In this document: one piece after another, positions 40,867 through 51,232 of the stretch
Numbering within the stretch: the first letter of the stretch is position 1
Layout: the number at the start of each line of letters is the position of its first letter
Source of the DNA: Hyphomicrobiaceae bacterium
GTDB lineage: Bacteria; Pseudomonadota; Alphaproteobacteria; Rhizobiales; Hyphomicrobiaceae
Assembly (NCBI GenBank): GCA_041397645.1
Contig: JAWKWE010000004.1
Location: 744,001-808,000, forward strand
Length of the DNA: 64,000 nt
Direction: 5' to 3'
The notes under the pieces: generated by a model
What the model was told of the DNA's origin: nothing
Database searches by the model: none
Seen by the model: only the letters and a program-made list of their open reading frames with translations
Program-made: the position numbers and the translations under genes

Positions 40867-41862
40867 ATGTGGATCAGCAAAACACCTCTTAGAGTGAGCT
40901 TTCTCGGAGGCGGCACCGATTACCCATCATATTTTCGAGATAATCCCGGGGCGGTGCTGGGCGGGACTATCGACAAGTACGTATACGTGCAAGCGTTACC
41001 TCTAGCGCCAATAGCAGAACAGAAGTTTCGCGTTACCTACCGGACGACCGAAAGTGTGAACTCGGTCAATAACATCCGCCACCCTGTAGTCCGCGAGTCC
41101 CTTAGGCACTATGGCTGGAACGATCCCCTAAACATTGCAACAATGTCCGACCTACCCGGAGGAACTGGGCTGGGCAGTTCGTCCGCTTTCACGGTCGGTT
41201 TCATAAATTTATTGCACCGAATGCGCGGCATAGAACTGACGCGCTACGAGCTGGCGCGCCATGCGATCCGAATGGAGCACGAGATTCTGAACGAGAACGT
41301 GGGTGTCCAAGATCAGGTTCACGCAGCCTTCGGCGGTTTAGCACGCTATGAATTTACAGGTCAGAGCTTCTCAATCGAGCCGCTGCGAATGAGCACGAGA
41401 AGACTGTCATTGATCAATGACTCGATGTTGCTGGTCTATACCGGTGAGCAGCGCAGCGCATCGGCAGTGCTCGAAGAGCAAGAGAAGCGTACAAAGTCGG
41501 GCGCAAACATCGATCATCTCCGAGAGATGTACCACATGACGCGCGCAGGCACCGCAATCCTCGAAGCGGAGGGGGAGGACATCAACGCGCTCCGTCAATT
41601 CGCCGAACTTCTTGACCATGGCTGGCAACTCAAGCGAAGGCTAAGCAACGCGATCTCGACTTCTGCCATCGATGAACTTTACCTGACTGGAAAAAGTTTA
41701 GGCGCAATGGGTGGTAAGCTCCTAGGCGCGGGCGGTGGAGGTTTCGTGTTGTTCTTCGTGGAGAAAGAGCTTCAGCCACTCTTTATTCAAACCTTTGGGC
41801 CCGCACGCGTGATCTCGATTTCTATGTCGAACGGCGGTTCTTTAGTGACGAAGTTGCCCTAG
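40867..41862 (+). CDS. hddA: D-glycero-alpha-D-manno-heptose-7-phosphate kinase
   Basis: 331 residues of the GHMP kinase family. It begins KTPLRVSFLGGGTDYPSYF, has the ATP-binding LPGGTGLGSSSAFTVGF and ends with the third motif GAMGGKLLGAGGGGFVLFF. HddA phosphorylates heptose 7-phosphate at C1 to give the 1,7-bisphosphate for the GmhB domain encoded just upstream. The ATG follows the previous stop by one base. With its neighbours it completes the GDP-heptose pathway in three genes. Confidence 0.9.
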   Translation: MWISKTPLRVSFLGGGTDYPSYFRDNPGAVLGGTIDKYVYVQALPLAPIAEQKFRVTYRTTESVNSVNNIRHPVVRESLRHYGWNDPLNIATMSDLPGGTGLGSSSAFTVGFINLLHRMRGIELTRYELARHAIRMEHEILNENVGVQDQVHAAFGGLARYEFTGQSFSIEPLRMSTRRLSLINDSMLLVYTGEQRSASAVLEEQEKRTKSGANIDHLREMYHMTRAGTAILEAEGEDINALRQFAELLDHGWQLKRRLSNAISTSAIDELYLTGKSLGAMGGKLLGAGGGGFVLFFVEKELQPLFIQTFGPARVISISMSNGGSLVTKLP

Positions 41863-41905
41863 GTGCGGCTTGTCGAAACAAGTTGAGAAGACAGGAGGCC
41901 AATTC

Positions 41906-44900
41906 ATGACCATTCGGCGCATCGTGGTCGTTTCTCCGGCTGGTCCCGGCAGCAAAGGCGATGAGGCATTGATCGGCGGAACCGTTGGCATATTTGAGGC
42001 ATATCCGATCATCGTGCTAAATCCCGACCGGGAGGCGAGCTGGCTTGATGTAGTGCAAGCTCATCCTTCTTCAACAAGAGATTTGCGCGAAGTATCGGGA
42101 CCAATTCGAGCCTTTGCCGACCAGCTTCGGGAAGATGACGTTCTCTTTGTTGTCGGCGCAGACGTGATTGATGGCAGTTGTGGCCTTGAGCCTGCGATGG
42201 ATCGCATCGACCTCATGGCCGATGCTCTGGCTATGGGATTGCCTGTTTATGCCAGCTGCTCTTTTCGCTCCGGAGTGGCTCCTGAGCTACTTGAACAGTA
42301 CCAACATTTGGTCGGTGTACGGTTCTTGGTGCGCGACGAACTTTCTCTTGAAAACCTCAAGCGGCAAACTGGGATTTCGGGCCAATCGTTTCCAGACCTC
42401 TCCTTCTTTCTACCCGCAACAGAACAGAGCATAATCGCCGAGGCATTATCAGCTCGTCTTGCGGAGGAGCGCTCAGTGCGCGGGCCGATCATTGGGCTAA
42501 ACTTCTCGGAACAATCTTTCCGATCTTTTTCCGATGAACATTCCGAAGGCAGTCGTCGCGCGTTCATTGCCACGGTTCTCAACAGCCTTATTGAGGCCCA
42601 CCCATCGGCATTCTTTGTGCTTCTATCGAATGATTGCCGAGACTGGCCCAATCACCCCTCGGACGATGATTTTGGGGTAATGGCTCTCGATTGGATCGCA
42701 TCGAACCTCGGTCCTGACCGCGCTGCGAACATTGATCGGTCTGCTCGATACATTGACAATATAAAGATTGTCGAGCTTCTCGACTTTTTGGTGACAGGGC
42801 GGATGCATCTCGCGTGCGCAGCCTTCCGAGTTAGAATCTTGCCATTGGTGCTGATGGGCGAGGGCAGAAGCTACAGCTCAGTCGACAAGATGCGGGGAGC
42901 GTTTGAAAGGCATCTGGGCACCGCTGAAGCAGTGGTAGACACCCCGAATGAGATCGGCCGCAAAAGTGCCGAGTTGATGGATCGTCGGGCGGATTTCGCG
43001 GAAATTCTATCTCGTCAAAGCCAAGAACTAGAAGTGGAATGTGAGATGTGCGCCAAACAGCTCCACGCCGAGATTTCCTCACCTAGTCCATCAGTCGATC
43101 CGCAGCAGGCCGCGATTGCATTCGCACGTCTTGCGGCGACTCGGAAAGAGCTGCTCCAATTGCGTGGAGATAAAGAAAAAGCGGATGCCGATCGCTCAAC
43201 TGGTTCGCCCGAGAGAATTTGCGTCGAAAAAGAAGAAGCGAATCATAGCGCCGCACTCGAGGAAATATTGGCCAAAGCGCAGCAGGCCCGAATAGACGAT
43301 GCTAGGCGAATTGCCTCCCTGGAGAGCGAATTGGCCGAAGTGAGAGGTAAAGCACTCACGCCAGCCGCAAATTTCCAGGCGCTGATCGCGGGCGGTGACG
43401 CGCTGGCTGAGAAATTGAGACGCGCTTATGATCAACCGTTGAAGCCGCTGATACGAGCAACAGAAAGAAGTGCATTGCGTCTGGCTCTGTTGCTCGGCTC
43501 AGCATTTTCCGAGCGTCGGCGCAAACGGTTTCGGCGGTCGCTGGCAAAGCGGGTGCCAACAGTTTATCGTGAACAATGGGACCACATCGTCTCTGAGGCG
43601 ATGGTGGGACATGACGACGTCTTGTTTGCTATGAACCGTGACGCGGGCCGTCGCGCCACTCGGACACAGAAGTTTGCCCATCGAGCACTTTTGCTCCTTG
43701 CCGACTTATTCGAGCCGATCTCAGAGCGCCGCTCCCGTCGATTTCGACGGTCAGCGGAGAAGCGAGCACCGCGTACCGCTAAACTCGCAGACGAAACCAT
43801 CAAAAATGCCGAACCGCAGATTCTCAGGCGAACTCTAGCAGTCGACGATCTATCTCGGTCCAGTCGCATCCTGGTCGCCGACTTCCGCTTGCCTCGGCCG
43901 GATTTCTCGGCTGGTGAACGTGCCACCTTCGGCCTTCTGACTGATCTTGTAGCGCTAGGATACGACGTGGTGTTCATAGCCTTCAATGGCGTCGACGATC
44001 CAGAATATCGAAAGCCACTCGAAGATCTCGGCATTACCGTCATTACCGGCGAGAACGGAGCTGACACAGCTGCTTCCTATATTCGCGCCCAGGGCCGAGA
44101 GTTCGGAGTCTTCTACCTAATTCGCTTCGACGTCGCCGAAACACTGATACACATTGCGCGGGCAATGGCGCCGAATGCTTGCATCTTGTACCACGCTCCC
44201 GACCTCTGCTTTTTGCGCGAGTCTCGAGCGGCAAAGTTGAGCGGAAACGCAGACGATTTTGAACGCGCTGCTCGTTCCAAAGTGCGAGAATCTGCAATGA
44301 TGCGGGCTTCTGACCACATAGTTCTGGTCAGTCCAGCAGAACGTCCATTTGTAGAAAAAATTGTGCCTCGCGATCGGATTTCAATTTTTCCTGCTCTTTA
44401 CAGCTCGATCGTCTCAAGTCCGCCGGGCTTTGCGTTTCGTAAGAACCTGTTCTTCCTAGGAGGCTTTGAACACAAACCCAATCACGGCGCCGTAAGATGG
44501 TTTGTAGATGGGGTCTGGCCATTGGTTCGGGCGGCCATTCCCGAGGCAGAGTTCCACATTCTCGGTGCCGAAGCGCCGCCTGACATTAGAGCTCTTGGGC
44601 AGCATCCTGGTGTTCGCTTCATAGGCTACGTTTCTGATCTTGACGCGGCTCTGTCCGGTTACCGGATCAGTGTGGCTCCACTTCTTTTCGGTGCCGGCAT
44701 TAAGGGGAAGGTCGCCTCAGCCATGGGGGCTGGCGTGCCGACAGTGACCACTCGAATCGGCGCCGAGGGGATGGGCATCGCCGACGGCGTACATGCGCTG
44801 GTGCGGGACGAAGCAACAGCCTTCGCAGAGGCGGTGTGTGCGCTCTATCTTGATGAAGAACTTTGGAACCGACTGTCATCCAGCGGGCAGAAGCTAGTGG

Positions 44901-47900
44901 CCCGCCGCTTTGGCGGTGAAGCGAACCGCGCCGCCCTTTTGCGCGTGCTCGAAGCCGCCGGAGCCCTCCCCTTTGAGAAATATATTTCCTACTGCAAAGC
45001 GGCGGCTCCTGTTTCGCTTCCCACTCCAGAGTCGGGGGGCCAAATAGATCTCACCATTGTCGTTGCTTTACACGGTGATCCATCGTTGTCGCGGGCTTGC
45101 CTCAAGTCCCTAGCCTTGAACTGCCTGGGGACTGGTCTTCAGTGCGAAGTGATTTGCACCCTTAATGAACCCTCCGACGAGATGCATGAAACGGCCGAAT
45201 TTCTGACCGGTTTCAAGATTGTGCAGTGCGCCGCCAACAAAGATCCCCTGGCATGTTGCAACGACGCTGTTGCGGAGGCGCGAGGTCGTTGTCTGCTGTT
45301 CGTGGATAACACAACTATTGTTTCACCAAATTGGCTAGAGGCCATTGTGGAAGCGATAGAGCGTGAACCGAACGCAGCTATGGTCGGATCGAAAATACTC
45401 CGCCGAGACGGACAAATCGACATGGCGGGAGGAGTTTTGTTTTCGGATGCTACAGTTGCAAGGGTTGGCCATGGTCAACCCCAAAACTCCGCTGCCTACG
45501 CAGTTAATCGCGAGGTCGACGTAGCATCCTGGGAGGCAATGCTGGTTAGACGGTCGTTCTGGGATACAGTTGGAGGCTTCGATAATCGCTTTGCATCGTT
45601 CAAATGGAGTGCGCTCGATCTCATGATGTCTGCTCGAGAGCAAAACATGAAGGTAATGTATGCAGCTGAAGCTGTTGCTGTAAAAACCAATCTTGTCATA
45701 GACGGCACGCCCACCCCGGGGGCGGACCAAGCTGCATTCCTCGCGAAATGGAAATTGCCCCTGGAGACCGAACACCTTCCTCGGGGGACGCCCCTACACA
45801 TTGCAGTTGCATGCGCCGAACGTACGGCTCCAACTTCCGCGGCTGAGCGGCGACGCGCTGGTCGTTTGAACATACTATATTTCAGCCCGTTCCCTTCACA
45901 TCCTGACAGTCACGGAAACCAAGCCACAATCCAATCTTTTGGGCGTAGGTTCCAAAAAATGGGCCATAGGGTGCATTTCGCGCTCCTCGAAAGTACAATT
46001 TACGATAGTGACGCGCTCGACGCGATGCGCACCACTTGGGACACTTTTGATATCCTGCCAAATTCCCGCAGATTGTGGGCCGATGGTTCTGATATTAGTT
46101 TCGATAGTTGGTATGACCCTAGACTGGGTGAAAACGTCAGGCGTCTTTGTGAGAAGTACGAAATCGATGTCCTGTTCTGCTCCTACGTGTTTCAGTCAAA
46201 GCTATTGGAGTACGTCCCAGCCCACGTATTGAAGGTGATCGATACTCACGACAAAATGGGAAATCGCTATGAAATGCTGCGGGCAAATGGCCAACCGGTG
46301 GAGTTCTTCTCGTGTACGCCTGAGGAGGAGGGTGCATATCTGCGCCGCGCCGACTTAGTCGCCGCTCGACGGGCCGAAGAGGCTAGATATTTCGACGAAG
46401 TTATGGGAAGCGAAAGGTCGTTCGTTCTGCCCCATGTGGAGGATGCCAGAAATCTTCACCGTACTTTCCACGCATTGAGAAAGGTCGGCGTTGTAGCCAG
46501 CGCCAATCGCATCAACCTCATTGTACTTCACGATTTCCTGGCCGAGATCGCCCGGCGATGCGGCGACAATTGCCCCTTCACAGTCGAGATCGCGGGGCAG
46601 GTAAAGTCTAAGATCGGTGATCTGTCGCCCGAACAGCAACGCGAATTCCGGCGCCCCTGGGTTCGAATGCTGGGCTTCGTGCCTGATATATCGACTTTTT
46701 ACAACGCGGTCGATTTGATCGTTTCGCCTGTCACCATGGGAACCGGGATTAACGTCAAGACAGTGCAGGCTATGGCGTTCGGCATGCCGCTTATTACCAC
46801 CAAAGTTGGGATTAAGGGCATTGAGACAGACGAGGCCATGCACAATCATGAAACACTGGTTGAATTGGTAGATTCGCTGTTCAACCTGCTTGGGAAGGAA
46901 GGCGATTTGAGTCGCTTAGCTGCGGTGAGCGTCAAGCGTTACTGTACATTCCTAGAGTCGGCGCACGAAGCTATCCAACACATGTTTAAGCATCCCAAGA
47001 TCGCAGCGCGCTCTTGCTTCTGCGGCGCGCCAATGAAGCCTCTGGTTCAGTTTGGTCACACATCAAGACGCAATTGGCGCGGCCAGCGGTTCACAGCTCT
47101 AACTTGTAGTACGTGTTGTTACGTGACTTTTGATGCGCCGTCTGAGAGAGATCTTGCCCAGTATTATAAGGAAGAATACGGAAAAGGCTCTCAACAGTAT
47201 TACACCATTGAAGACGACTACGACGCTCACAAGACGTCGTCTCGGGCAGATATCGCACTAAATCTATCGCAAACATTTCTACCAAAGCACACCGATCCAG
47301 TTTTTCTCGAGTTGGGATGTGCATTCGGTGGCACCGTATTCGAATTGCGCCGCCGTGGGTTCAATGCCTTCGGTATGGATTTGAACAGCACCGCAATAAC
47401 GGCCGGTAAAAAGCGCGGAAACCAATTTCTTTCAGATAGTCCACCAGAACAGTTCCCATCCGAAAGCGGGACACAGGCCAATGTAATAACGTCTTTTCAT
47501 ATGCTTGAACACGTACCTGACGTTCGGAGATATCTGACCGCCCTGAAACCTGTGCTTTGCGAGGGTGGAGTAGCGATGTTTCGAGTGCCTAACGGATCGT
47601 ATCTTAAACCTTGGCTCAAGGGTTTCGAAACTTGGGATTGGTTTGCGTTTCCAGATCATTTGCACATGCTAACGCGGCGCTCGGTGTCATGCTTAGTGCG
47701 GTCGTGCGGCTATGAACTGGTTAGTCTTCGTTCGAATGCGTGCGGCGAGAGCGTCGACTCTGTGAGATCCTGGCTTCCAGAGGGCCATTTATGTACGGAA
47801 GCGTCGATGGGGGCACTGGGCGCCGCGGGATGCCTGATGGAACTAGAATTCGTTATCCGTAAGCCTGGCAGTTCGCCAACCAATGTCGTGCAAGAATGGA

Positions 47901-48001
47901 TGGCCGAGGCTTCGGCCGATGCGGACCGTTCAGCTGACACAGAACGTGCATTGAAACACGATCCTGAAGCCTTCGCTGCAGCGCTGTTGCGGGAGACTTG
48001 A
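41906..48001 (+). CDS. Giant multidomain polysaccharide enzyme: pyruvyltransferase-GT4-GT2-GT4-methyltransferase
   Basis: 2031 residues from the ATG at 41906 (AGGAGG upstream). Modules in order: polysaccharide pyruvyltransferase-like domain at 1-340 (SPAGPGSKGDEALIGG; GRMHLACAAF); coiled coil at 370-480; two similar arginine-rich segments around 530 and 600 (RRRKRFRRS; RRSRRFRRS); a GT4-like domain at 652-1018 (FLGGFEHKPNHGAV; PLLFGAGIKGKV); a GT2 domain at 1047-1270 (DLTIVVALHGDPSLSRA); a second GT4 at 1320-1700 (SPVTMGTGINVKTVQAM); a CxC...CxxC zinc-ribbon-like stretch at 1704-1742; and a class I methyltransferase at 1797-1990 (FLELGCAFGGTVFELRRRGF; HMLEHVPDV). No membrane segment. It probably assembles and caps a heptose-containing surface glycan. 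Confidence 0.85.
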   Translation: MTIRRIVVVSPAGPGSKGDEALIGGTVGIFEAYPIIVLNPDREASWLDVVQAHPSSTRDLREVSGPIRAFADQLREDDVLFVVGADVIDGSCGLEPAMDRIDLMADALAMGLPVYASCSFRSGVAPELLEQYQHLVGVRFLVRDELSLENLKRQTGISGQSFPDLSFFLPATEQSIIAEALSARLAEERSVRGPIIGLNFSEQSFRSFSDEHSEGSRRAFIATVLNSLIEAHPSAFFVLLSNDCRDWPNHPSDDDFGVMALDWIASNLGPDRAANIDRSARYIDNIKIVELLDFLVTGRMHLACAAFRVRILPLVLMGEGRSYSSVDKMRGAFERHLGTAEAVVDTPNEIGRKSAELMDRRADFAEILSRQSQELEVECEMCAKQLHAEISSPSPSVDPQQAAIAFARLAATRKELLQLRGDKEKADADRSTGSPERICVEKEEANHSAALEEILAKAQQARIDDARRIASLESELAEVRGKALTPAANFQALIAGGDALAEKLRRAYDQPLKPLIRATERSALRLALLLGSAFSERRRKRFRRSLAKRVPTVYREQWDHIVSEAMVGHDDVLFAMNRDAGRRATRTQKFAHRALLLLADLFEPISERRSRRFRRSAEKRAPRTAKLADETIKNAEPQILRRTLAVDDLSRSSRILVADFRLPRPDFSAGERATFGLLTDLVALGYDVVFIAFNGVDDPEYRKPLEDLGITVITGENGADTAASYIRAQGREFGVFYLIRFDVAETLIHIARAMAPNACILYHAPDLCFLRESRAAKLSGNADDFERAARSKVRESAMMRASDHIVLVSPAERPFVEKIVPRDRISIFPALYSSIVSSPPGFAFRKNLFFLGGFEHKPNHGAVRWFVDGVWPLVRAAIPEAEFHILGAEAPPDIRALGQHPGVRFIGYVSDLDAALSGYRISVAPLLFGAGIKGKVASAMGAGVPTVTTRIGAEGMGIADGVHALVRDEATAFAEAVCALYLDEELWNRLSSSGQKLVARRFGGEANRAALLRVLEAAGALPFEKYISYCKAAAPVSLPTPESGGQIDLTIVVALHGDPSLSRACLKSLALNCLGTGLQCEVICTLNEPSDEMHETAEFLTGFKIVQCAANKDPLACCNDAVAEARGRCLLFVDNTTIVSPNWLEAIVEAIEREPNAAMVGSKILRRDGQIDMAGGVLFSDATVARVGHGQPQNSAAYAVNREVDVASWEAMLVRRSFWDTVGGFDNRFASFKWSALDLMMSAREQNMKVMYAAEAVAVKTNLVIDGTPTPGADQAAFLAKWKLPLETEHLPRGTPLHIAVACAERTAPTSAAERRRAGRLNILYFSPFPSHPDSHGNQATIQSFGRRFQKMGHRVHFALLESTIYDSDALDAMRTTWDTFDILPNSRRLWADGSDISFDSWYDPRLGENVRRLCEKYEIDVLFCSYVFQSKLLEYVPAHVLKVIDTHDKMGNRYEMLRANGQPVEFFSCTPEEEGAYLRRADLVAARRAEEARYFDEVMGSERSFVLPHVEDARNLHRTFHALRKVGVVASANRINLIVLHDFLAEIARRCGDNCPFTVEIAGQVKSKIGDLSPEQQREFRRPWVRMLGFVPDISTFYNAVDLIVSPVTMGTGINVKTVQAMAFGMPLITTKVGIKGIETDEAMHNHETLVELVDSLFNLLGKEGDLSRLAAVSVKRYCTFLESAHEAIQHMFKHPKIAARSCFCGAPMKPLVQFGHTSRRNWRGQRFTALTCSTCCYVTFDAPSERDLAQYYKEEYGKGSQQYYTIEDDYDAHKTSSRADIALNLSQTFLPKHTDPVFLELGCAFGGTVFELRRRGFNAFGMDLNSTAITAGKKRGNQFLSDSPPEQFPSESGTQANVITSFHMLEHVPDVRRYLTALKPVLCEGGVAMFRVPNGSYLKPWLKGFETWDWFAFPDHLHMLTRRSVSCLVRSCGYELVSLRSNACGESVDSVRSWLPEGHLCTEASMGALGAAGCLMELEFVIRKPGSSPTNVVQEWMAEASADADRSADTERALKHDPEAFAAALLRET

Positions 48002-48187
48002 GACGTCGCTGCAATCCTCGAATCGCCCGGTCAGTCGGTGCGCAACTCCCACATTGAATTCGCAACCGGCCCACCCCGACATAGCTTCAATACCCATCAC
48101 CCCACATTGTTACAAAGACAACTTTTTCTCTGTGCTGATTGTGCAAGCTCCCGCGAGTCATAAACAGTTGTAAATACGAATATCCCA

Positions 48188-49339
48188 TCATGCTGAGAAA
48201 AATTTGAGACCAGCGACTCGCTCATAAAAGTCGTCGGCCGACGCTGCAACAGCCTCGACGCCCAATCGAATGCGGCATCGTTCTCGTCCTGCTTCTGCCA
48301 GTGCGGTTCTGAACGGCCGATCATCAATCAAGCGAACCAACGCACTTGCAATGTCCGCGGACACAAAGTCCACCGGTAGTGCCAAGGCACTGTCACCGCT
48401 GATGTCTGCAAGACCACCGGTCATCGAACTAATCAAGGCGCAGCCTCCGGCGTGGGCCTCCAGCGCCGTTCGTCCAAATGGCTCCTCCCATTTCGAAGGC
48501 ACGACCGCGATGGCTGCTCGCTCACACAATTTCTTGATCTGAGAATGCGGCAAGGAAAACACCAAGTCGACCTGAGCGGAAACAGGGGCTATCGCTTGCC
48601 GGATCGCCTCCAAATATGACGGATGCTTGTCTGGCTCGCTAAGCGCCAGAGTGCCTCGCCAACCAGGGTAGCGCGGCAGAACAGCTGCGAGCGCCTCTGC
48701 CGCTTCCTTCACGCCCTTTTCGGGAGCCGCGCGAGCGACGCAAATGATTTCCTGCTCTCGCACGGGGTTCGGTTGCCAAATCGAGAAATCCAATCCATTC
48801 GCAATGATGGATCGCGCGATGTTCACGTCGGGCCAGATGCGTTCAAACACCTGCTTCGATGCTTCACTTACAAAAGAAATACCGGCCAGGCTCTGGTAAT
48901 CCCGACGACGAAGAACCCGGTGAATCCAACCAAGGGGAGTTCGTGAATACGATTTAGTCTTCATATTATGCGTATGTAAAATCACGGGTGCTTTGAGGTG
49001 CCGCGCCAGCTCGGCAGCCGTGGGCAGGTGCTGCTGGACGACCACGACATCTACCGGATGGCTCCGCACATAGTCCGTCACAAAGCTGATCTTACGCTTG
49101 CGTGAGGCGTCGATTTCCCGCGATAGGGTCACGACGTCGATGTCCGAGAAGATCGTTTCGTTCTCGCAGCAAACGACCGTGGTAGACTGCTTATACCGGC
49201 TTGCCAACACCAGATCCCTCACGCAGAGATCAATAGAGGTCGCGTTGCTTGGGCCAAATCGCATATTGCGTGGCATGAAAATCAAGACGCGAAGCGATCT
49301 GTTTGGATCGTCCGACTTCTTCGAAACCGAGCCCATCAA
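48188..49339 (-). CDS. GT4-family glycosyltransferase
   Basis: 383 residues with a GT-B fold. The C-terminal nucleotide-sugar domain has IICVARAAPEKGVKEAAEAL and the signature EEPFGRTALEAHAGGCALI. The N-terminal acceptor domain includes VDVVVVQQHLPTAAELAR. It is the last gene of a leftward set with an ABC exporter 9 nt upstream. It converges with the giant glycosyltransferase gene. Its sugar specificity cannot be read from sequence. Confidence 0.83.
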   Translation of the reverse strand: MMGSVSKKSDDPNRSLRVLIFMPRNMRFGPSNATSIDLCVRDLVLASRYKQSTTVVCCENETIFSDIDVVTLSREIDASRKRKISFVTDYVRSHPVDVVVVQQHLPTAAELARHLKAPVILHTHNMKTKSYSRTPLGWIHRVLRRRDYQSLAGISFVSEASKQVFERIWPDVNIARSIIANGLDFSIWQPNPVREQEIICVARAAPEKGVKEAAEALAAVLPRYPGWRGTLALSEPDKHPSYLEAIRQAIAPVSAQVDLVFSLPHSQIKKLCERAAIAVVPSKWEEPFGRTALEAHAGGCALISSMTGGLADISGDSALALPVDFVSADIASALVRLIDDRPFRTALAEAGRERCRIRLGVEAVAASADDFYERVAGLKFFSA

Positions 49340-49348
49340 GCCACTTAT

Positions 49349-51118
49349 CTAGTTCAGAAGCTGCGCTTCGCTTGTAGCCATAACTTTGGCGAACTGGAGC
49401 CGGAAGAGCCGACTATAGGGCCCGTCACCTCGGACCAACTCCTCGTGTCTTCCGCTTTCGACAACGCGACCCGCATCGATCACGTGAATAATGTCGGCGT
49501 GGAGTATCGTCGAGAGCCGGTGAGCGATAACAAGCGTCGTGCGCCCCTTGGTCAACTCGCGCATCTCGCGCTGAATATAATCTTCCGTCTCGCTATCGAG
49601 CGCGGAGGTTGGTTCATCAAGAAGGACAATCGGCGCACTCTTGAGAAAGGCACGCGCCAAGCCAATGCGCTGACGCTGTCCGCCCGAAACCTGTGAGCCA
49701 AGTTCGCCAACGTCTGTGCTGTAGCCATTGGGTAGGGACACGATGAAATCATGGGCATTCGCCTTTCGAGCGGCGGCAAAGCATTGCTCGTCAGTTGCAT
49801 GCTCACTGCCGGCGCGAATGTTCTCGAGAATCGACCCTTCAAATAGAAAAATGTCCTGCCCCACCATCGTAATATTTCGTCTTAGAGAGGCTCGCGACTT
49901 TTCATTGATGGGCTGCCCATCGATCAAGACAGCACCGTGTTGCGGCTCTCGGAAACGTTGGAGCAATGAGAGGATAGTCGACTTTCCACCCCCTGACAGT
50001 CCGATCAGCGCCGTTGTCTTGCCTGCCGGAGCAACAAGATTGAGATCGTTGACCACCGGCTGACCTGGGACGTATGCAAATGTAACGTCTTTGAATATGA
50101 TTTCGCCCGACGACACTTCGAGGTCCGGGGTATCCGTTGGCTCATCTTCGACGGCCGGGCTGTCAAGAAGCTCATACATCATCTGGACCCCGATCGCGGC
50201 AGTCGCGATTTTCAAGTGTACGCGCGACAGGCGCCTCGCGGGATCGGCGCACATCAAGAGCGCGGTGATGAAGGCGAAGAATTGCCCCGGCGTGTCGCCA
50301 TAGTTGAGATTGCGCCACCCGGCGTACAGCACGACAAACGCCACGGCGAAGCCACCGACCGTCTCCATCAGAGGGTTCACGCTCGCTTCGATACGAAGCA
50401 TCTTATTGCTTAGCCGCTCGACGGCGGAAACCGCCTCGAACATGCGTCCACGCATCTTATTTTCGAGCTGGAAAGACTTGACGATCTGTACGCCCTGGCT
50501 CAGTTCTCGTGTGGCATTTACAATACCCGTGATCGAATGCACCTCACTGCGCGCGGCTTTCTGGATCCGCTCTACCAGCTTGCGCGATGCCAAAGCCGCC
50601 GCTGGACCGCCGATAAGCGCAATCGCTGTCATCAATGGGTCAAGAACGATCATCGTGGTCACGAGACCAACGATCGTGAACAGGTCGCGACCGAACGTTA
50701 GCGAGACCATGTTCAGCATATCGCGCACGGCGGACGCGTTATTGGAAATTCGCGTGATCAAGTCGCTGGACGGGTGCAGCTGAAAAAAGCCGACATCGGC
50801 TTTCAGCAGATGGTCGTACATGCGCCTCTGGGTCTGCGCTACCAGGCGGTTTCCTATGGTGCCGAGCACGACTTCAGAGAAGTACGCCGCTGCTCCCTTG
50901 ACCATGAAGATTGCGATGATACCAAGCGTGATGGCGTAGAGCGCGCTGCGATTCTGATTTACGAAGATCGAGTCGATGACATATTTCATCAGGTAGGCGC
51001 TGAGTGAAGTCGCGCCCGCGACCACCGCCATTGACACGATAGCAACTGAATATTGCGGCGCGTACTCGCGACCTAGGTCGCCTACCAAACGCTTTATAAC
51101 GTCAAATTTGGAAGACAT
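49349..51118 (-). CDS. MsbA-like ABC exporter (fused permease-ATPase)
   Basis: 589 residues. The N-terminal half has six membrane helices (YSVAIVSMAVVAGATSLSAY and others). The C-terminal ATPase has Walker A GLSGGGKST, signature VSGGQRQRIGLARAFL, Walker B PIVLLDEPTSALD and switch His in TLVIAHRLSTI. The family flips lipids or lipid-linked saccharides across the inner membrane. Location between two glycosyltransferases suggests export of a lipid-linked product of this locus. A general MsbA role is also possible. Confidence 0.87.
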   Translation of the reverse strand: MSSKFDVIKRLVGDLGREYAPQYSVAIVSMAVVAGATSLSAYLMKYVIDSIFVNQNRSALYAITLGIIAIFMVKGAAAYFSEVVLGTIGNRLVAQTQRRMYDHLLKADVGFFQLHPSSDLITRISNNASAVRDMLNMVSLTFGRDLFTIVGLVTTMIVLDPLMTAIALIGGPAAALASRKLVERIQKAARSEVHSITGIVNATRELSQGVQIVKSFQLENKMRGRMFEAVSAVERLSNKMLRIEASVNPLMETVGGFAVAFVVLYAGWRNLNYGDTPGQFFAFITALLMCADPARRLSRVHLKIATAAIGVQMMYELLDSPAVEDEPTDTPDLEVSSGEIIFKDVTFAYVPGQPVVNDLNLVAPAGKTTALIGLSGGGKSTILSLLQRFREPQHGAVLIDGQPINEKSRASLRRNITMVGQDIFLFEGSILENIRAGSEHATDEQCFAAARKANAHDFIVSLPNGYSTDVGELGSQVSGGQRQRIGLARAFLKSAPIVLLDEPTSALDSETEDYIQREMRELTKGRTTLVIAHRLSTILHADIIHVIDAGRVVESGRHEELVRGDGPYSRLFRLQFAKVMATSEAQLLN

Positions 51119-51232
51119 CGGACCCGCAAACGCTGGAGTGCCATAACTTGGCGCATCATATAGAACATATGATCGGGTTCGACGGGCGGCATCTCTTCGA
51201 GAAACGCGAGACGACCGCCCGTCAATTCGTAA

